The position numbers were made by a program, and so were the translations under genes. A stretch of 64,000 nucleotides of DNA, taken from the NCBI GenBank assembly GCA_005402585.1, contig BIFP01000057.1, positions 1-64,000 of the forward strand, in the 5' to 3' direction. This document shows positions 35,601-43,189 of the stretch, one piece after another. A model generated the notes under the pieces. The model ran no database searches and was not told the origin of the DNA. It saw only the letters and a program-made list of their open reading frames with translations. Position 1 is the stretch's first letter; every line of letters begins with the position of its first letter. Origin of the DNA: Micromonosporaceae bacterium KJ-029 (GTDB taxonomy: Bacteria > Actinomycetota > Actinomycetes > Mycobacteriales > Micromonosporaceae).

Positions 35601-37374
35601 CGACCGCTGCCCGGCCGGCCAGTCGATGTGCGGCGTGGTGGCGCCCGACTCGCCGGACAGCACATCCGGCGACACGGTGGGGCTCGCCGTGACCGTGCGC
35701 AACGACGGCTCGGCCGCCGTCGCCGATCCGACCGTCGCGCTGGGCCTGCCCGCCGGCTGGACGGCCCGGCCGGTGGGGAGGGCGCCGTCCAGCGTGCCGG
35801 CCGGCGGCAAGGCAACCTGGCGGTACGAGGTGACCGTCGGGGCTGACGCCGCCGGCGCCGTGTCACTCGGCGGGACGGTGCGCTGGAGCGGTGGCGACGC
35901 GGCGCTCTCGGCCGGGAGGCTCATCGTGCGCCCATCGACGAAGCTGAGCGCGCTCGTCGCGTCGCCGGCGGAACTCGCCGCTCCGGGTGACGCGGCCACA
36001 ATCACCGCGAGCGTGCTCAATACCGGTCCGGCCACCGCGCGGGGCACGCTGAACGTGACCGCGCCGGAGGGGTGGACAATCACGCCGTCGAGCGTGCCGT
36101 ACGAGGTGGCCGGCCGCGCCGAGCGGGCGTACAAGTTCACCCTCACCTCGCCGGCCGGGGCGGCGCGCGACCAGACGTACCGCTTCACGGCGACCCTGGA
36201 CGGCGGTGCGCCGACCACGGCGACGGTACGGATCGCCAGCGAAGACATCATCCTCGACATCCACGACTTCCGGCCGAACTACACCGAGACCGGGGAGTGG
36301 CTGCCCAGCACCCTGGCCGGGTACAAGGGCAGCCAGTCGCGCTACAGCGCCGAGGGGAAGCCCGGCAGCGCGACCTGGCGGCCCGGCATACCCCGGGCCG
36401 GGTGGTACGAGGTGGCGGTCTGGTACCCGTCCAACGCGGCCACCACCACCGAGGCCGACTACGTAGTGTCGCACCAGGACGGCACCGCCACGGTACGGGT
36501 CAACCAGCAGGAGGACGCGGGCACCTGGCGAGTGCTCGGAACGTACCCCTTCGCGGCGGGACAGGACGGGTTCGTCCGGCTGGTCGTCGACGATCCGGCC
36601 ATCCACCGGGTCAACGCCGCCCGGTTCCGGCCGGTCGACCCGGCCGTGGTACGGCCCCGGATCAGCGGGCTGTCGGCCGCGCCGGTCCCCGCACCGGGCG
36701 GGAGCACCACGGTCGCCGCGACGCTCACCGCGCAGGCGGTGGTGGGCGCGACCGGCTGCGCCGCGCTCGGCCTGCCGCCGGGCTGGACCGTCACGCCGGC
36801 GAGCGTGCCGGTCAATCTCGCGCCGGGCGCCACGCAGAGCGTGACGTTCACGGTGGCGGCGCCGCCGAACGCTCCGGCCGGCGCCCTGCACGAGGTGGCG
36901 CTGCACGCGGCTGGATCGAGTGACCGGATCGCGGTGCCCGTGGGGACGCCCGATCCAGCCCGGGAGGTGGTCATTGACGACGGCCAGGCCGGCTACAGCG
37001 AGCAGGGTGGCTGGGCCGGAAGCACGCTCAAGGGTTACGCCGACAGCGCCACCCGCTTCGCCAACGGCGGCTCCGGTGCCGAGGCGACCTGGCGGCCGAC
37101 CCTGGCGGCCGGGCGGTACCAGGTCAGTGTCTGGTATCCGACCAACTCGACCACGACGGCGGCGGCCACGTACCGGATAATGCACGCATCTGGCTCCGAT
37201 ACGGTGATCGTCAACCAGACGGCGGACGCCGGGCAGTGGCGGGTGCTGGGCGTGTGGGATCTGGACCCGGCGACGGCGGCGGTACGCCTGTCGGCGCAGC
37301 AGGCGGGACACCATCGGGCCGACGCCGTGCGGTTCGAACCGGTCGTGGCGGCGAACGCGCCGCCCGGGTGCTGA
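32671..37374 (+). CDS. Giant secreted carbohydrate-active enzyme, family unassigned
   Basis: 1567 residues. Signal peptide LTLVMILAVALLPAHAAAAA. Residues about 40-330 are beta-rich, about 350-740 an (alpha/alpha)-barrel-like helical domain (SGVLLSAYYLTGNRDLYDKR, NHSKGWLELLELYEETGEAR, YYHHIPAQLGLAMDYLMSEQ), and about 750-960 beta-rich again. The tail is modular: NEW3-like beta sandwiches near 981-1085, 1089-1190 and 1329-1428, and two golvesin-C-like domains near 1193-1325 and 1433-1565 (GYKGSQSRYS; GYADSATRFA). The fold order suits a polysaccharide lyase or uronide hydrolase, but I cannot assign a family or catalytic residues. No Shine-Dalgarno is visible; a TTG at 32635 is an alternative start. 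Confidence 0.75.
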   Translation: MDVKPITSWQHRLKLTLVMILAVALLPAHAAAAAAAPPRVATDQAPFAAPLRTLDKPNLRIERVAIIEGAHHRMTFHHATWTGGQTYLRDIAVRTPRGWLPVTDHAQRFDEQWLVLSGTGGTPSDYYSSMNPGWVGFTGMRRVNKHTVELSTAAAGGYELTVRWSVAGDNPEASWTLTARRADDFVVGYQALDVTAFDDIDEVLCGSRQHARVVYGATALGAWELMTPACLLERTVAGRQVTAGVYAPAEVIPFEHQREVGPDGQPFGMSLRNEAGDVQPVVFAPQVGRKSPLAAGQRHTFTFGVYARPGTMYEAYTALTRDEYNYTDYRHNVYNTSLTETVHNLVDLTMQDSTADDSETYQRSLSGWWDRAKSFVDTENDRAVRTATSGVLLSAYYLTGNRDLYDKRARPMLEYQVSRNGIGWTPIKENPVYGNTDAWRIGTVSGDASTLVPLYQQTRGQVAGLHELALKAIEERPRKDNRTPVSTPLAAWRLTGNPAYLAEAKAEADRYIAAEIDPPYTTNTGENEFQFNHSKGWLELLELYEETGEARYLNAAYTEAKRFVTQTMVRPVPDDDITVNAAGWIDAQVDRWGDGGVTYDYPLKDVPAQTVPAWMVSTSGMTFEQLSTYKVPAGRTHTGGGLVMNPIWAPFLLRLAGHTGDKLLADIAHNMVVGRFTNYPGYYYREFTAWQMRPDFPLTGPAGLTSIYYHHIPAQLGLAMDYLMSEQSYRSGGRISFPAAFETNYVYFKYHVYGHQPGQFYGENGVWPYLPKGIAKVANPQLNWVTGHGNDSLYLSLTSEADGPSNSVVRFDPQVSGVRPDQNYRVEVIRDNGPREVRTMRGAELPVTVSGKGITALVVRGVRVPGVGHQVVGEQADAGPDSHHLDDASPIGIARGMLLTRPDRTGYDAYVQAATESPATLHWSTDGGETWHEQADRIYPNEWTIPVGDLDTAFTYWISTDAAQTGDATLRLPMTVTDRCPAGQSMCGVVAPDSPDSTSGDTVGLAVTVRNDGSAAVADPTVALGLPAGWTARPVGRAPSSVPAGGKATWRYEVTVGADAAGAVSLGGTVRWSGGDAALSAGRLIVRPSTKLSALVASPAELAAPGDAATITASVLNTGPATARGTLNVTAPEGWTITPSSVPYEVAGRAERAYKFTLTSPAGAARDQTYRFTATLDGGAPTTATVRIASEDIILDIHDFRPNYTETGEWLPSTLAGYKGSQSRYSAEGKPGSATWRPGIPRAGWYEVAVWYPSNAATTTEADYVVSHQDGTATVRVNQQEDAGTWRVLGTYPFAAGQDGFVRLVVDDPAIHRVNAARFRPVDPAVVRPRISGLSAAPVPAPGGSTTVAATLTAQAVVGATGCAALGLPPGWTVTPASVPVNLAPGATQSVTFTVAAPPNAPAGALHEVALHAAGSSDRIAVPVGTPDPAREVVIDDGQAGYSEQGGWAGSTLKGYADSATRFANGGSGAEATWRPTLAAGRYQVSVWYPTNSTTTAAATYRIMHASGSDTVIVNQTADAGQWRVLGVWDLDPATAAVRLSAQQAGHHRADAVRFEPVVAANAPPGC

Positions 37375-37377
37375 ACC

Positions 37378-37410
37378 GCCGGTGGGGGCCGCGCCGCGGC
37401 CCCCACCGGC
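37378..37410. terminator. Strong hairpin terminator after the giant enzyme
   Basis: GCCGGTGGGGGCCGCG (37378-37393) pairs perfectly with CGCGGCCCCCACCGGC (37395-37410), starting 4 bp after the stop codon. No U-tract. It insulates the gene from iclR downstream. Confidence 0.75.
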
Positions 37411-37496
37411 GCTAGCCTTCGCGCCACCAGGCTAGTTCTCATCGGCGCTGGCCGTCTCGCGCGCGCCGCAAGGCGCTCACCGATACGCGATGTATG

Positions 37497-37511
37497 ATCC
37501 GTAATCTGGAT
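37497..37511. promoter_or_regulatory. Candidate IclR operator, site C (autoregulation)
   Basis: ATCCGTAATCTGGAT, 31-45 bp upstream of the iclR start at 37542. The placement suggests that the regulator controls its own gene. Confidence 0.65.
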
Positions 37512-37541
37512 TGCTCTCCTACATTTCGAGGGATGAAGAGG

Positions 37542-38357
37542 ATGTCACGGTCCACCACCGTCCGCGAGGTTGGCGGCGGCACGCAGAGCGTCGAGCGTGC
37601 GCTGTCCCTGCTACGCGCCTTCACCGAAGAGCATCCGGAGCGCCGGGTCTCCGAGTTGGTCCAGCTCACCGGGCTGGGCCAGTCGACGGTTTCGCGCCTG
37701 GTCGGCACGCTCGAGGCGCTGGGTTTCGTCACCCACGACGGCCGTAGCGGCCTCTACCGGATCGGCCCGGCGGTGGTGGGCCTGGCGGGCATCGCGCTCA
37801 ACCAGTCACCGATTCACCGCCAGTCCCGGCAGATCGCCCAGGACCTGGCCAGTGAACTCGGCCTCGGCGCCAACGTCGCCGAACGGCACGGCGCCGAGCT
37901 GTTCTACCTGTGCAACTTCGAGGGCCGGCTCGCCCCCCGCTCCTTCACCCTGGTCGGTCGACGCGGCCCGCTGCACGCCACAGCGATGGGCAAGGCCCTG
38001 CTGTCCGACCTGACCGCCGAGGAGATCGAGCCGCTGCTGGGTGCCAAGTACCCGGCGTACACCCCGAGGACCATCGCCGACCTCAACGGGCTGCTCGCAG
38101 ACCTCGCGGACGGGCGGAGTCGGGGCTACAGCACCGAACTCGAGGAACTCGCCTTCGGTCGGGCCTGCCTCGCCGCACCCATCCGCGACCGGTCCGGGCG
38201 AATCGTGGCCGCACTGTCCGTGTCCGGCCCGCTGTCCGCGATGGACCTGCCCCACCGGCAGAACGAACTTGCCCTCAAGGTCATCGAGCATGCCGACCAG
38301 ATCTCCGTCGGGCTGGGCTACCACGCCTCCGCAACGCCACTGTCCGCCGTGGTCTGA
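37542..38357 (+). CDS. IclR-family transcriptional regulator of the locus
   Basis: 271 residues from ATG 37542 (GAGGGA 8 bp upstream); ATGs at 37494 and 37533 are less well placed, the first lying inside site C. N-terminal winged helix: TQSVERALSLLRAFTEEHPE, RVSELVQLTGLGQSTVSRLV, GTLEALGFVTHDGRSGLYRIG. The C-terminal effector-binding domain follows (LVGRRGPLHATAMGKALLSD, YSTELEELAFGRACLAAPI). IclR relatives such as KdgR bind 2-keto-3-deoxy acids and usually repress uronate catabolism. Motif copies in front of this gene and the three gene blocks support a local master regulator. The ligand is an inference. Confidence 0.88.
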   Translation: MSRSTTVREVGGGTQSVERALSLLRAFTEEHPERRVSELVQLTGLGQSTVSRLVGTLEALGFVTHDGRSGLYRIGPAVVGLAGIALNQSPIHRQSRQIAQDLASELGLGANVAERHGAELFYLCNFEGRLAPRSFTLVGRRGPLHATAMGKALLSDLTAEEIEPLLGAKYPAYTPRTIADLNGLLADLADGRSRGYSTELEELAFGRACLAAPIRDRSGRIVAALSVSGPLSAMDLPHRQNELALKVIEHADQISVGLGYHASATPLSAVV

Positions 38358-38423
38358 TCGGCGCAGGCCGTGCCGGCCGGTTCGCCGGCCGCCCTGATCA
38401 AATCCGGTACAACCGGGTGACGC

Positions 38424-38453
38424 CACCTCGTTCGCACCCGCGATCGAGGTGGT
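38424..38453. terminator. Hairpin between convergent iclR and block-3 operon
   Basis: CCACCTCG (38424-38431) pairs with CGAGGTGG (38446-38453) across a 14-nt loop, in the 136-bp gap between convergent stops. Could serve both transcripts. Confidence 0.45.
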
Positions 38454-38493
38454 GGCCACCCCGGCCAAATGGCATCTGTCGGAGCTACTTCGG

Positions 38494-39111
38494 TCAGCGG
38501 ACCGGACCGGTCAGCGACCCGAAAACCCGCAGCCCGACCAGCATGATCAACACCGCTGGCACGCTGGGTAGGAAGAACGGGATGGCCGCCGGCACCACGA
38601 ACACCATCACCGCGACCGGCACGACCACCGCCACGACCAAGGCGGCGGTCCAGAGTGGAGCCCGCCAGGCCGCCAGCGCAGCGACCCGCCAGGCGGCCGC
38701 AGCCGGCAACTCGAAGTGCGCGAGCACCGCCGGCAGGTAGGCCAGCACCACGAGATAGGCCACGCCCAGAACCGCGACTGCGGCGGCGACTGGGGTGCCA
38801 CGAGCCGCCAGCAGGTAAAACAGGAACACCCACGGGGTCAACAGCGGCAGCCCCAGCCGCGCCTGCGATCGGACGAACTCGGCCCGCCAGTGCCGCCAGA
38901 AGGCGTGCCACGGTCGCGGCGGGCGGCCGAGCAGGTAGTCACGCAACACCGCGAACAGCGCGACGGTGGCCGGCGAGATCCCGGCGACCACCCCGCCGGC
39001 GAGCACGCCGGCCAGCCAGAGCAGGTTCAACCCGGCCAGCCGAACCGGCCAATCCAGCAGCCGGTACAGCCGGCCGAACCGGCCACCGATCTCCACCTGC
39101 AGACCGCTCAC
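38494..39111 (-). CDS. YesL/DUF624-family membrane protein
   Basis: 205 residues, about five hydrophobic helices (LAGLNLLWLAGVLAGGVVAG, PLLTPWVFLFYLLAARG, WTAALVVAVVVPVAVMVFVV). The segment RLYRLLDWPVRLAGLNLLW and the pattern SPATVALFAVLRDYLLG-RPPRPWHAFWRHWR are characteristic of DUF624 (YesL). B. subtilis YesL lies in the rhamnogalacturonan yes cluster, and homologues repeatedly sit in oligosaccharide-uptake operons, but their role is unproven. GTGA overlap with the SDR gene. Last gene of block 3. Confidence 0.8.
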   Translation of the reverse strand: MSGLQVEIGGRFGRLYRLLDWPVRLAGLNLLWLAGVLAGGVVAGISPATVALFAVLRDYLLGRPPRPWHAFWRHWRAEFVRSQARLGLPLLTPWVFLFYLLAARGTPVAAAVAVLGVAYLVVLAYLPAVLAHFELPAAAAWRVAALAAWRAPLWTAALVVAVVVPVAVMVFVVPAAIPFFLPSVPAVLIMLVGLRVFGSLTGPVR

Positions 39112-39899
39112 CCGGCGATGACCTCCCGCTGCTGCCCCGGCGAGCCGACGCCGGCCGCCCCCTCATCGGCCAGTGGCCGCAGACCAGCCAGCCGCTGCCG
39201 CAGATCCGCGCGAGCGAACGCCGCCGGGGAGGCGACCGACAGACCCCCGTCTACCGGCAGCACGACCCCTGTGATCCCACTGGCCGCGTCGGAGGCGAGA
39301 AAATGGACAGCCTCGGCGACCTCCGCCGGGCGCAGCGTACGTCCGATCGGGTAACCACCGGCCGCGTCCGGCAACGTCTCGCCGCCGACCAGGCCGGGGG
39401 CTACCGCGTTGACCCGTACCCCGCGCGCGGCGTAATCCAGCGAGACCTGGCGCACCAGCGCCTCCACCGCGCCCTTGGCCGCCGCGTACGCAGCCACCCA
39501 CGGCGCGGCCAGGAAGGCGTTCACCGAGGACAGAGCGACCACCGACCCCCCGGATGGCAGCAGCGGCAACGCCGCGCGCAACGGAAAGAACAGGGTGTCC
39601 AGGCAGCCGGCCAGCGCCGCCCGCCACTGCTCGTCGGTGGTTTCGTGGGCCGCCGCGATCGGCATCGCCCCGGCCGCCGCGACCAGTACGTCCAGCCCGC
39701 CCAACCGCCGCCGGCCCGTGTCGACTGCGGCGCGGGCGCCGTCGGCCGTAGCACAGTCGCCGGTCAGGTCGGCCAGCAGGCTGGGCTCGCCGGCCGGTTC
39801 CAGGCCGTAGCCGACGACCAGGTCGCCGGCCGCCGCGAACCGGGCCGCGATTGCCCGGCCGATCGGTGTCGAGGCACCGATCAGCAGCACGCGCCTCAT
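39108..39899 (-). CDS. Short-chain dehydrogenase/reductase
   Basis: 263 residues. NAD(P) motif LIGASTPIGRAIAARFA, VLVAAAGAMPIAAAHET (NAAG equivalent), catalytic Ser in ALSSVNAFLAAPW, YAAAKGAVEALVRQ (Tyr-x3-Lys), then RVNAVAPGLVGGETLPDAAG. The C-terminus has about 25 extra residues. ATGA overlap with the upstream dehydratase. In the operon it most likely oxidises an aldose to the lactone, or oxidises a 2-keto-3-deoxy acid, as in L-rhamnose and L-fucose oxidative pathways; the substrate is not shown by sequence. Confidence 0.82.
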   Translation of the reverse strand: MRRVLLIGASTPIGRAIAARFAAAGDLVVGYGLEPAGEPSLLADLTGDCATADGARAAVDTGRRRLGGLDVLVAAAGAMPIAAAHETTDEQWRAALAGCLDTLFFPLRAALPLLPSGGSVVALSSVNAFLAAPWVAAYAAAKGAVEALVRQVSLDYAARGVRVNAVAPGLVGGETLPDAAGGYPIGRTLRPAEVAEAVHFLASDAASGITGVVLPVDGGLSVASPAAFARADLRQRLAGLRPLADEGAAGVGSPGQQREVIAG

Positions 39900-41035
39900 C
39901 GCTCCCGCCAGGTGCAGTACCGCTCGACCGCGTCGACGTCGACCGACACCCCGAGGCCCGGACCGGCGGGCAGCGGGATGGCGGTCGACGCTGGCTCGAT
40001 CGGCACGGTCAGGATCTGGTTCACCGCGTCGAACAGGGTCGGGTGCCACTCGAACGCGACCAGGTTGGCGCAGGCGGCGGCGACGTGCAGCCCGGCGGCG
40101 AGCGCCAGCCCGAGCCCGGCCGAGTGGTGCGGCGCGACGCCCAGGTGGTGTGTCTCGGCGTACTGCGCGATGGCCAGCCCCTCGGTGATGCCGGTCCGGC
40201 CGATATCCGGCTGCAGCAGGCCCACCGCCCGGGCCGCGACGAACGGCTGGAACTCCCAGCGGTGCCGCAGGCTCTCGCCCAACGCCACCGGCAGGTCCAC
40301 CCGCGTGGCCAGATCGGCATGCCCGGGCACGTCTTCGAAGGCCAGCGGCATCTCCAGAAACCAGGCGTCGCGTTCGGCTAGCCCGCGACCCAGCCGCACC
40401 GCGTCGGCGAACCCGTACACACCGTGCACATCCACCGCGATCCGCAGGTCTGGATGCACCTCGCGCAAGGCCGACACGGTCGCCAGGTCGGCGTCCACCC
40501 CGTACCCGAGCCCCACCTTGACCTGCCGCACGCCGCGCCCGACCCAGTCCCGAGCCTGGCCCACGCGGTGAGCATCCGCTCGGCCGGGCAACCCGGAGAC
40601 GTACGTGGGCACCTCGCGGTGGAAGGCGCCACCGAGCATATCGACGACCGGCAGGCCGGCGAGCTTGCCCGCGAGATCCCACAGGGCGATGTCCACCGCG
40701 GCGATCGCGTCGGCCTGGTGGCCGCCCAGGTGTCCCCGCTCGCGCATCAGCTCACCGAGCTGGTGGCGCAGCGGACGCACCCGCTGCGGGTCGGCACCGA
40801 GCAGCACCGGGGCCAGCAGCCGCCGGACGATCTCGGCCGGAACCTCCGGGGCTACCGGCGCCAAGGCCTCGCCCCAGCCGGCCGTGCCGTCGTCCGCGGT
40901 GAGCCGCACGACCAGCGTCTCCCGATGGCTACCGTAGATGCTCGGCCAGGGTGGCCGAGCGGCATACGCTCGCGCGACCTGCCCCAGGGCGGGGAGTGCG
41001 AGCGGGAAGACGTCCAACCCCACAATCTTGGTCAT
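39896..41035 (-). CDS. Enolase-superfamily dehydratase, paralogue 2
   Basis: 379 residues, ATGA overlap with the DapA-type gene. Mandelate racemase/muconate lactonizing fold: capping-domain hallmark RERGHLGGHQADAIAAVDIA, LWDLAGKLAGLPVVDMLGG, the lysine strand VRQVKVGLGYG, Asp-x-His in AVDVHGVYGF, Glu in WFLEMPLAFED, Glu in ALGESLRHRWEF and His in VAPHHSAGLG. It is clearly related to the 41964-43145 protein along its whole length, so the pair arose by duplication. The differing DVHGVY/DAHWRY segments suggest different substrates. Expected to dehydrate a sugar acid to a 2-keto-3-deoxy acid. Confidence 0.82.
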   Translation of the reverse strand: MTKIVGLDVFPLALPALGQVARAYAARPPWPSIYGSHRETLVVRLTADDGTAGWGEALAPVAPEVPAEIVRRLLAPVLLGADPQRVRPLRHQLGELMRERGHLGGHQADAIAAVDIALWDLAGKLAGLPVVDMLGGAFHREVPTYVSGLPGRADAHRVGQARDWVGRGVRQVKVGLGYGVDADLATVSALREVHPDLRIAVDVHGVYGFADAVRLGRGLAERDAWFLEMPLAFEDVPGHADLATRVDLPVALGESLRHRWEFQPFVAARAVGLLQPDIGRTGITEGLAIAQYAETHHLGVAPHHSAGLGLALAAGLHVAAACANLVAFEWHPTLFDAVNQILTVPIEPASTAIPLPAGPGLGVSVDVDAVERYCTWRER

Positions 41036-41967
41036 GACCGTGAGCCTGCCACGGCGCGCCACGGCGGCAGCGGGGTCAGACCGAGGATCGAATCCAGCGC
41101 GGCCAGGCTGCCGGCATCGAGAGCGACGGCGGGATCGCGTACGGCAGCACAGCCAATGATGCCGCGCCGCACCAGGATCTCCTTGTGCACGGCCCAGGCC
41201 AGGCGCGGCTGCAGTCCGAAGCGCACCAGCGGCAGCAACAGATTGAACGCCTCGTACGCAGACCGGCGGCGGCCCGCCAGCCAGTCGGCCAGGATCGGAG
41301 CGAGCAGATCGGTGAACTCACACGCCGGCATGGTGCCGACCGCGCCGCGCGCGTACTCCTCGAGCACGAAGAGCGCGTTCTGGCCGCCCAGTACGTCGAA
41401 CTGGCCGTCGGTTGCGGTCACCACCTCACCTACTTTCGGCGCAGTAGGCTGGCTTTCCACCTTCACCGACTCCACGCCCGTCACCTTGCTCAACTCGACT
41501 ATCGACGAAACGGGCAGGTTCACACCGGTGGTAGTGGCGGCGTCCTGCACCATGACGTGCAGCCCGCTGTGTTCGGCCACCGTGCCGTAGAAATCCACCA
41601 CCTGGCTGCCGGACGGCTTCACCAGATAGGGCGGGAGGACCATCAGCGCGTCGGCGCCCCGGTCCCGCGCCGCCGACGCCTGCTCCAGGGCGGTCGACGT
41701 GCTGGTGGCGTTGATGCCGGCCACCAGAGGAACGTCCGGCCCGGCCACCGCGCGGGTCTCGGCCAGGATAGTGGCCCGCTCCGCGGTCGTAAGGGCGAAT
41801 CCCTCGCTGGCCAAGCCGAAGACGGCCAGGCCGTCTGCCCCGGCGGCAAGTTGGAACTCCACCAGCCGACGCAGACCGGGCACGTCCAGTGCGCCGGCCG
41901 CATCGAACGGGGTGGCGAGGATCGGGACCAGCCCGCGTACGCGGATCCGGGACTCGGGTGTGCTCAA
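41032..41967 (-). CDS. DapA-family aldolase/dehydratase, atypical active site
   Basis: 311 residues from TTG 41967, supported by GGAGGAGAG upstream and a TTGA overlap with the previous stop. DHDPS TIM-barrel markers: LVPILATPFDAAGALDVPGL, FGLASEGFALTTAER (GxxxE), and the Schiff-base Lys in GVESVKVESQPTA. The usual Tyr of the YN(x)P motif is replaced; the strand reads LHVMVQDAATTTG. This variant occurs in DapA relatives in sugar-acid pathways. It likely cleaves or dehydrates a 2-keto-3-deoxy acid made by the flanking dehydratases rather than making dihydrodipicolinate. Confidence 0.8.
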   Translation of the reverse strand: MSTPESRIRVRGLVPILATPFDAAGALDVPGLRRLVEFQLAAGADGLAVFGLASEGFALTTAERATILAETRAVAGPDVPLVAGINATSTSTALEQASAARDRGADALMVLPPYLVKPSGSQVVDFYGTVAEHSGLHVMVQDAATTTGVNLPVSSIVELSKVTGVESVKVESQPTAPKVGEVVTATDGQFDVLGGQNALFVLEEYARGAVGTMPACEFTDLLAPILADWLAGRRRSAYEAFNLLLPLVRFGLQPRLAWAVHKEILVRRGIIGCAAVRDPAVALDAGSLAALDSILGLTPLPPWRAVAGSRS

Positions 41968-43145
41968 CTCTCCTCCAAAAGTGCGCTGACGATGTGGTCG
42001 TCCACCTCAATCCCGAGGCCTGGACCGCTCGGCACGGCGAAGCCGTCCGGGCCTCCGGGGAGCGGCGCGGCCAGGATCCGCTGTCCGACCACGGTCGCCG
42101 TGGGTTGGTACTCGAAGACGGTGAGCATCTCGGCGGCCGCGCTGACCTGTAGCCCGGCAGCGAGTGCCACGCCGAGACCCACGGAGTGGTGCGGCGCGAT
42201 CGGTAGGTGGTGCGCCGCGCCGATTTCGGCCACGGCCATCGCCTCGGTGATGCCGGTACGCGCCACGTCCGGTTGAAGCAGGCCGACCGCGCGTTCACGT
42301 ATCCAGGGCAGGAACTCGTAACGGTGGCGCATTGCCTCGCCAACCGCCACCGGTAGGTCGATCCGCCTGGCCAGGTCGGCGTGGCCGGCCAGGTCCTCCG
42401 GCGGCAACGGCGCTTCCAGGAACAGGACGCCGCCGCGAGCAGCCAGGCCCCGACCCAACCTGGACGCGTCTGGAAGGTCGTACCTCCAGTGCGCGTCCAC
42501 GGCCAGCGCCACACTCGGCGCGGCTGCCCGCACCGCGTCCACAGTCGCCAGATCGGCCTCGACGCCGTGCCCGAGGTGCAGCTTGATCCGCTCTGCCCCC
42601 TTCGCCGCCCACTCCGCGGCGAGCACGGCGCGCTGGCCGTCGTCGCGGGACGGCAGACCAGAGACATACGTCGGAATGTGCTCGCGGAACGCCCCACCGA
42701 GCAGTTCGTGCACCGGCAGACCGGCCAGGCGGCCGGCGAGGTCCCACAGCGCGATGTCGACGGCGGCCAGCGCATCCCCCTGGTGCCCGCCGAGGTGTCC
42801 CCGCTCGCGCATGAGGTCGCGCAACGCCGCGCTCAACGGCCGCACCCGGCACGGATCGGCACCAATGAGCCCTGGCGCGAGCAGGCGGCGTACCACCTCG
42901 GCGGGAACCTCCGGCGCGACCGGCGCGAGGGCCTCCCCCCAGCCGGTGACCCCCGAGGTGGTGGTCAGCCTGACCAGCAGAGTCTCGAAGCGGGGAGAGT
43001 AAATGCTGCGCCACGGAGGCCGAACCGCGTATCCCGACGGTGGCCCAGCCGACTCGGTCACACCGTTGGCCGGACCGAGGTACGGCTCGGCGTGCTGAAG
43101 CTTCAGGACGAAGCAGTCCACTGCTTCGATCCGCGTCCGGGCCAT
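41964..43145 (-). CDS. Enolase-superfamily dehydratase, paralogue 1
   Basis: 393 residues from ATG 43145, preceded by GAGGGGCGG. Motifs parallel those of paralogue 2: RERGHLGGHQGDALAAVDIA, RIKLHLGHGVEADL (Lys strand), Asp-x-His in AVDAHWRYDLP, LFLEAPLPPED, VGEAMRHRYEFLP and IAPHHSVGLG. It has an extra N-terminal loop (LGPANGVTESAGPPSGYAVR) that could shape the active site. First gene of block 3. Two IclR-like sites lie 25-60 bp upstream. Confidence 0.84.
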   Translation of the reverse strand: MARTRIEAVDCFVLKLQHAEPYLGPANGVTESAGPPSGYAVRPPWRSIYSPRFETLLVRLTTTSGVTGWGEALAPVAPEVPAEVVRRLLAPGLIGADPCRVRPLSAALRDLMRERGHLGGHQGDALAAVDIALWDLAGRLAGLPVHELLGGAFREHIPTYVSGLPSRDDGQRAVLAAEWAAKGAERIKLHLGHGVEADLATVDAVRAAAPSVALAVDAHWRYDLPDASRLGRGLAARGGVLFLEAPLPPEDLAGHADLARRIDLPVAVGEAMRHRYEFLPWIRERAVGLLQPDVARTGITEAMAVAEIGAAHHLPIAPHHSVGLGVALAAGLQVSAAAEMLTVFEYQPTATVVGQRILAAPLPGGPDGFAVPSGPGLGIEVDDHIVSALLEES

Positions 43146-43169
43146 GAGTTGCCGCCCCTCACCCTCATC

Positions 43170-43184
43170 CGTCACATTATGGAA
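43170..43184. promoter_or_regulatory. Candidate IclR operator, site D1
   Basis: On the minus strand TTCCATAATGTGACG, matching the central CCrTAATGTG of sites A and C. Centre 32 bp upstream of the 43145 start. Confidence 0.5.
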
Positions 43185-43189
43185 GTTGA

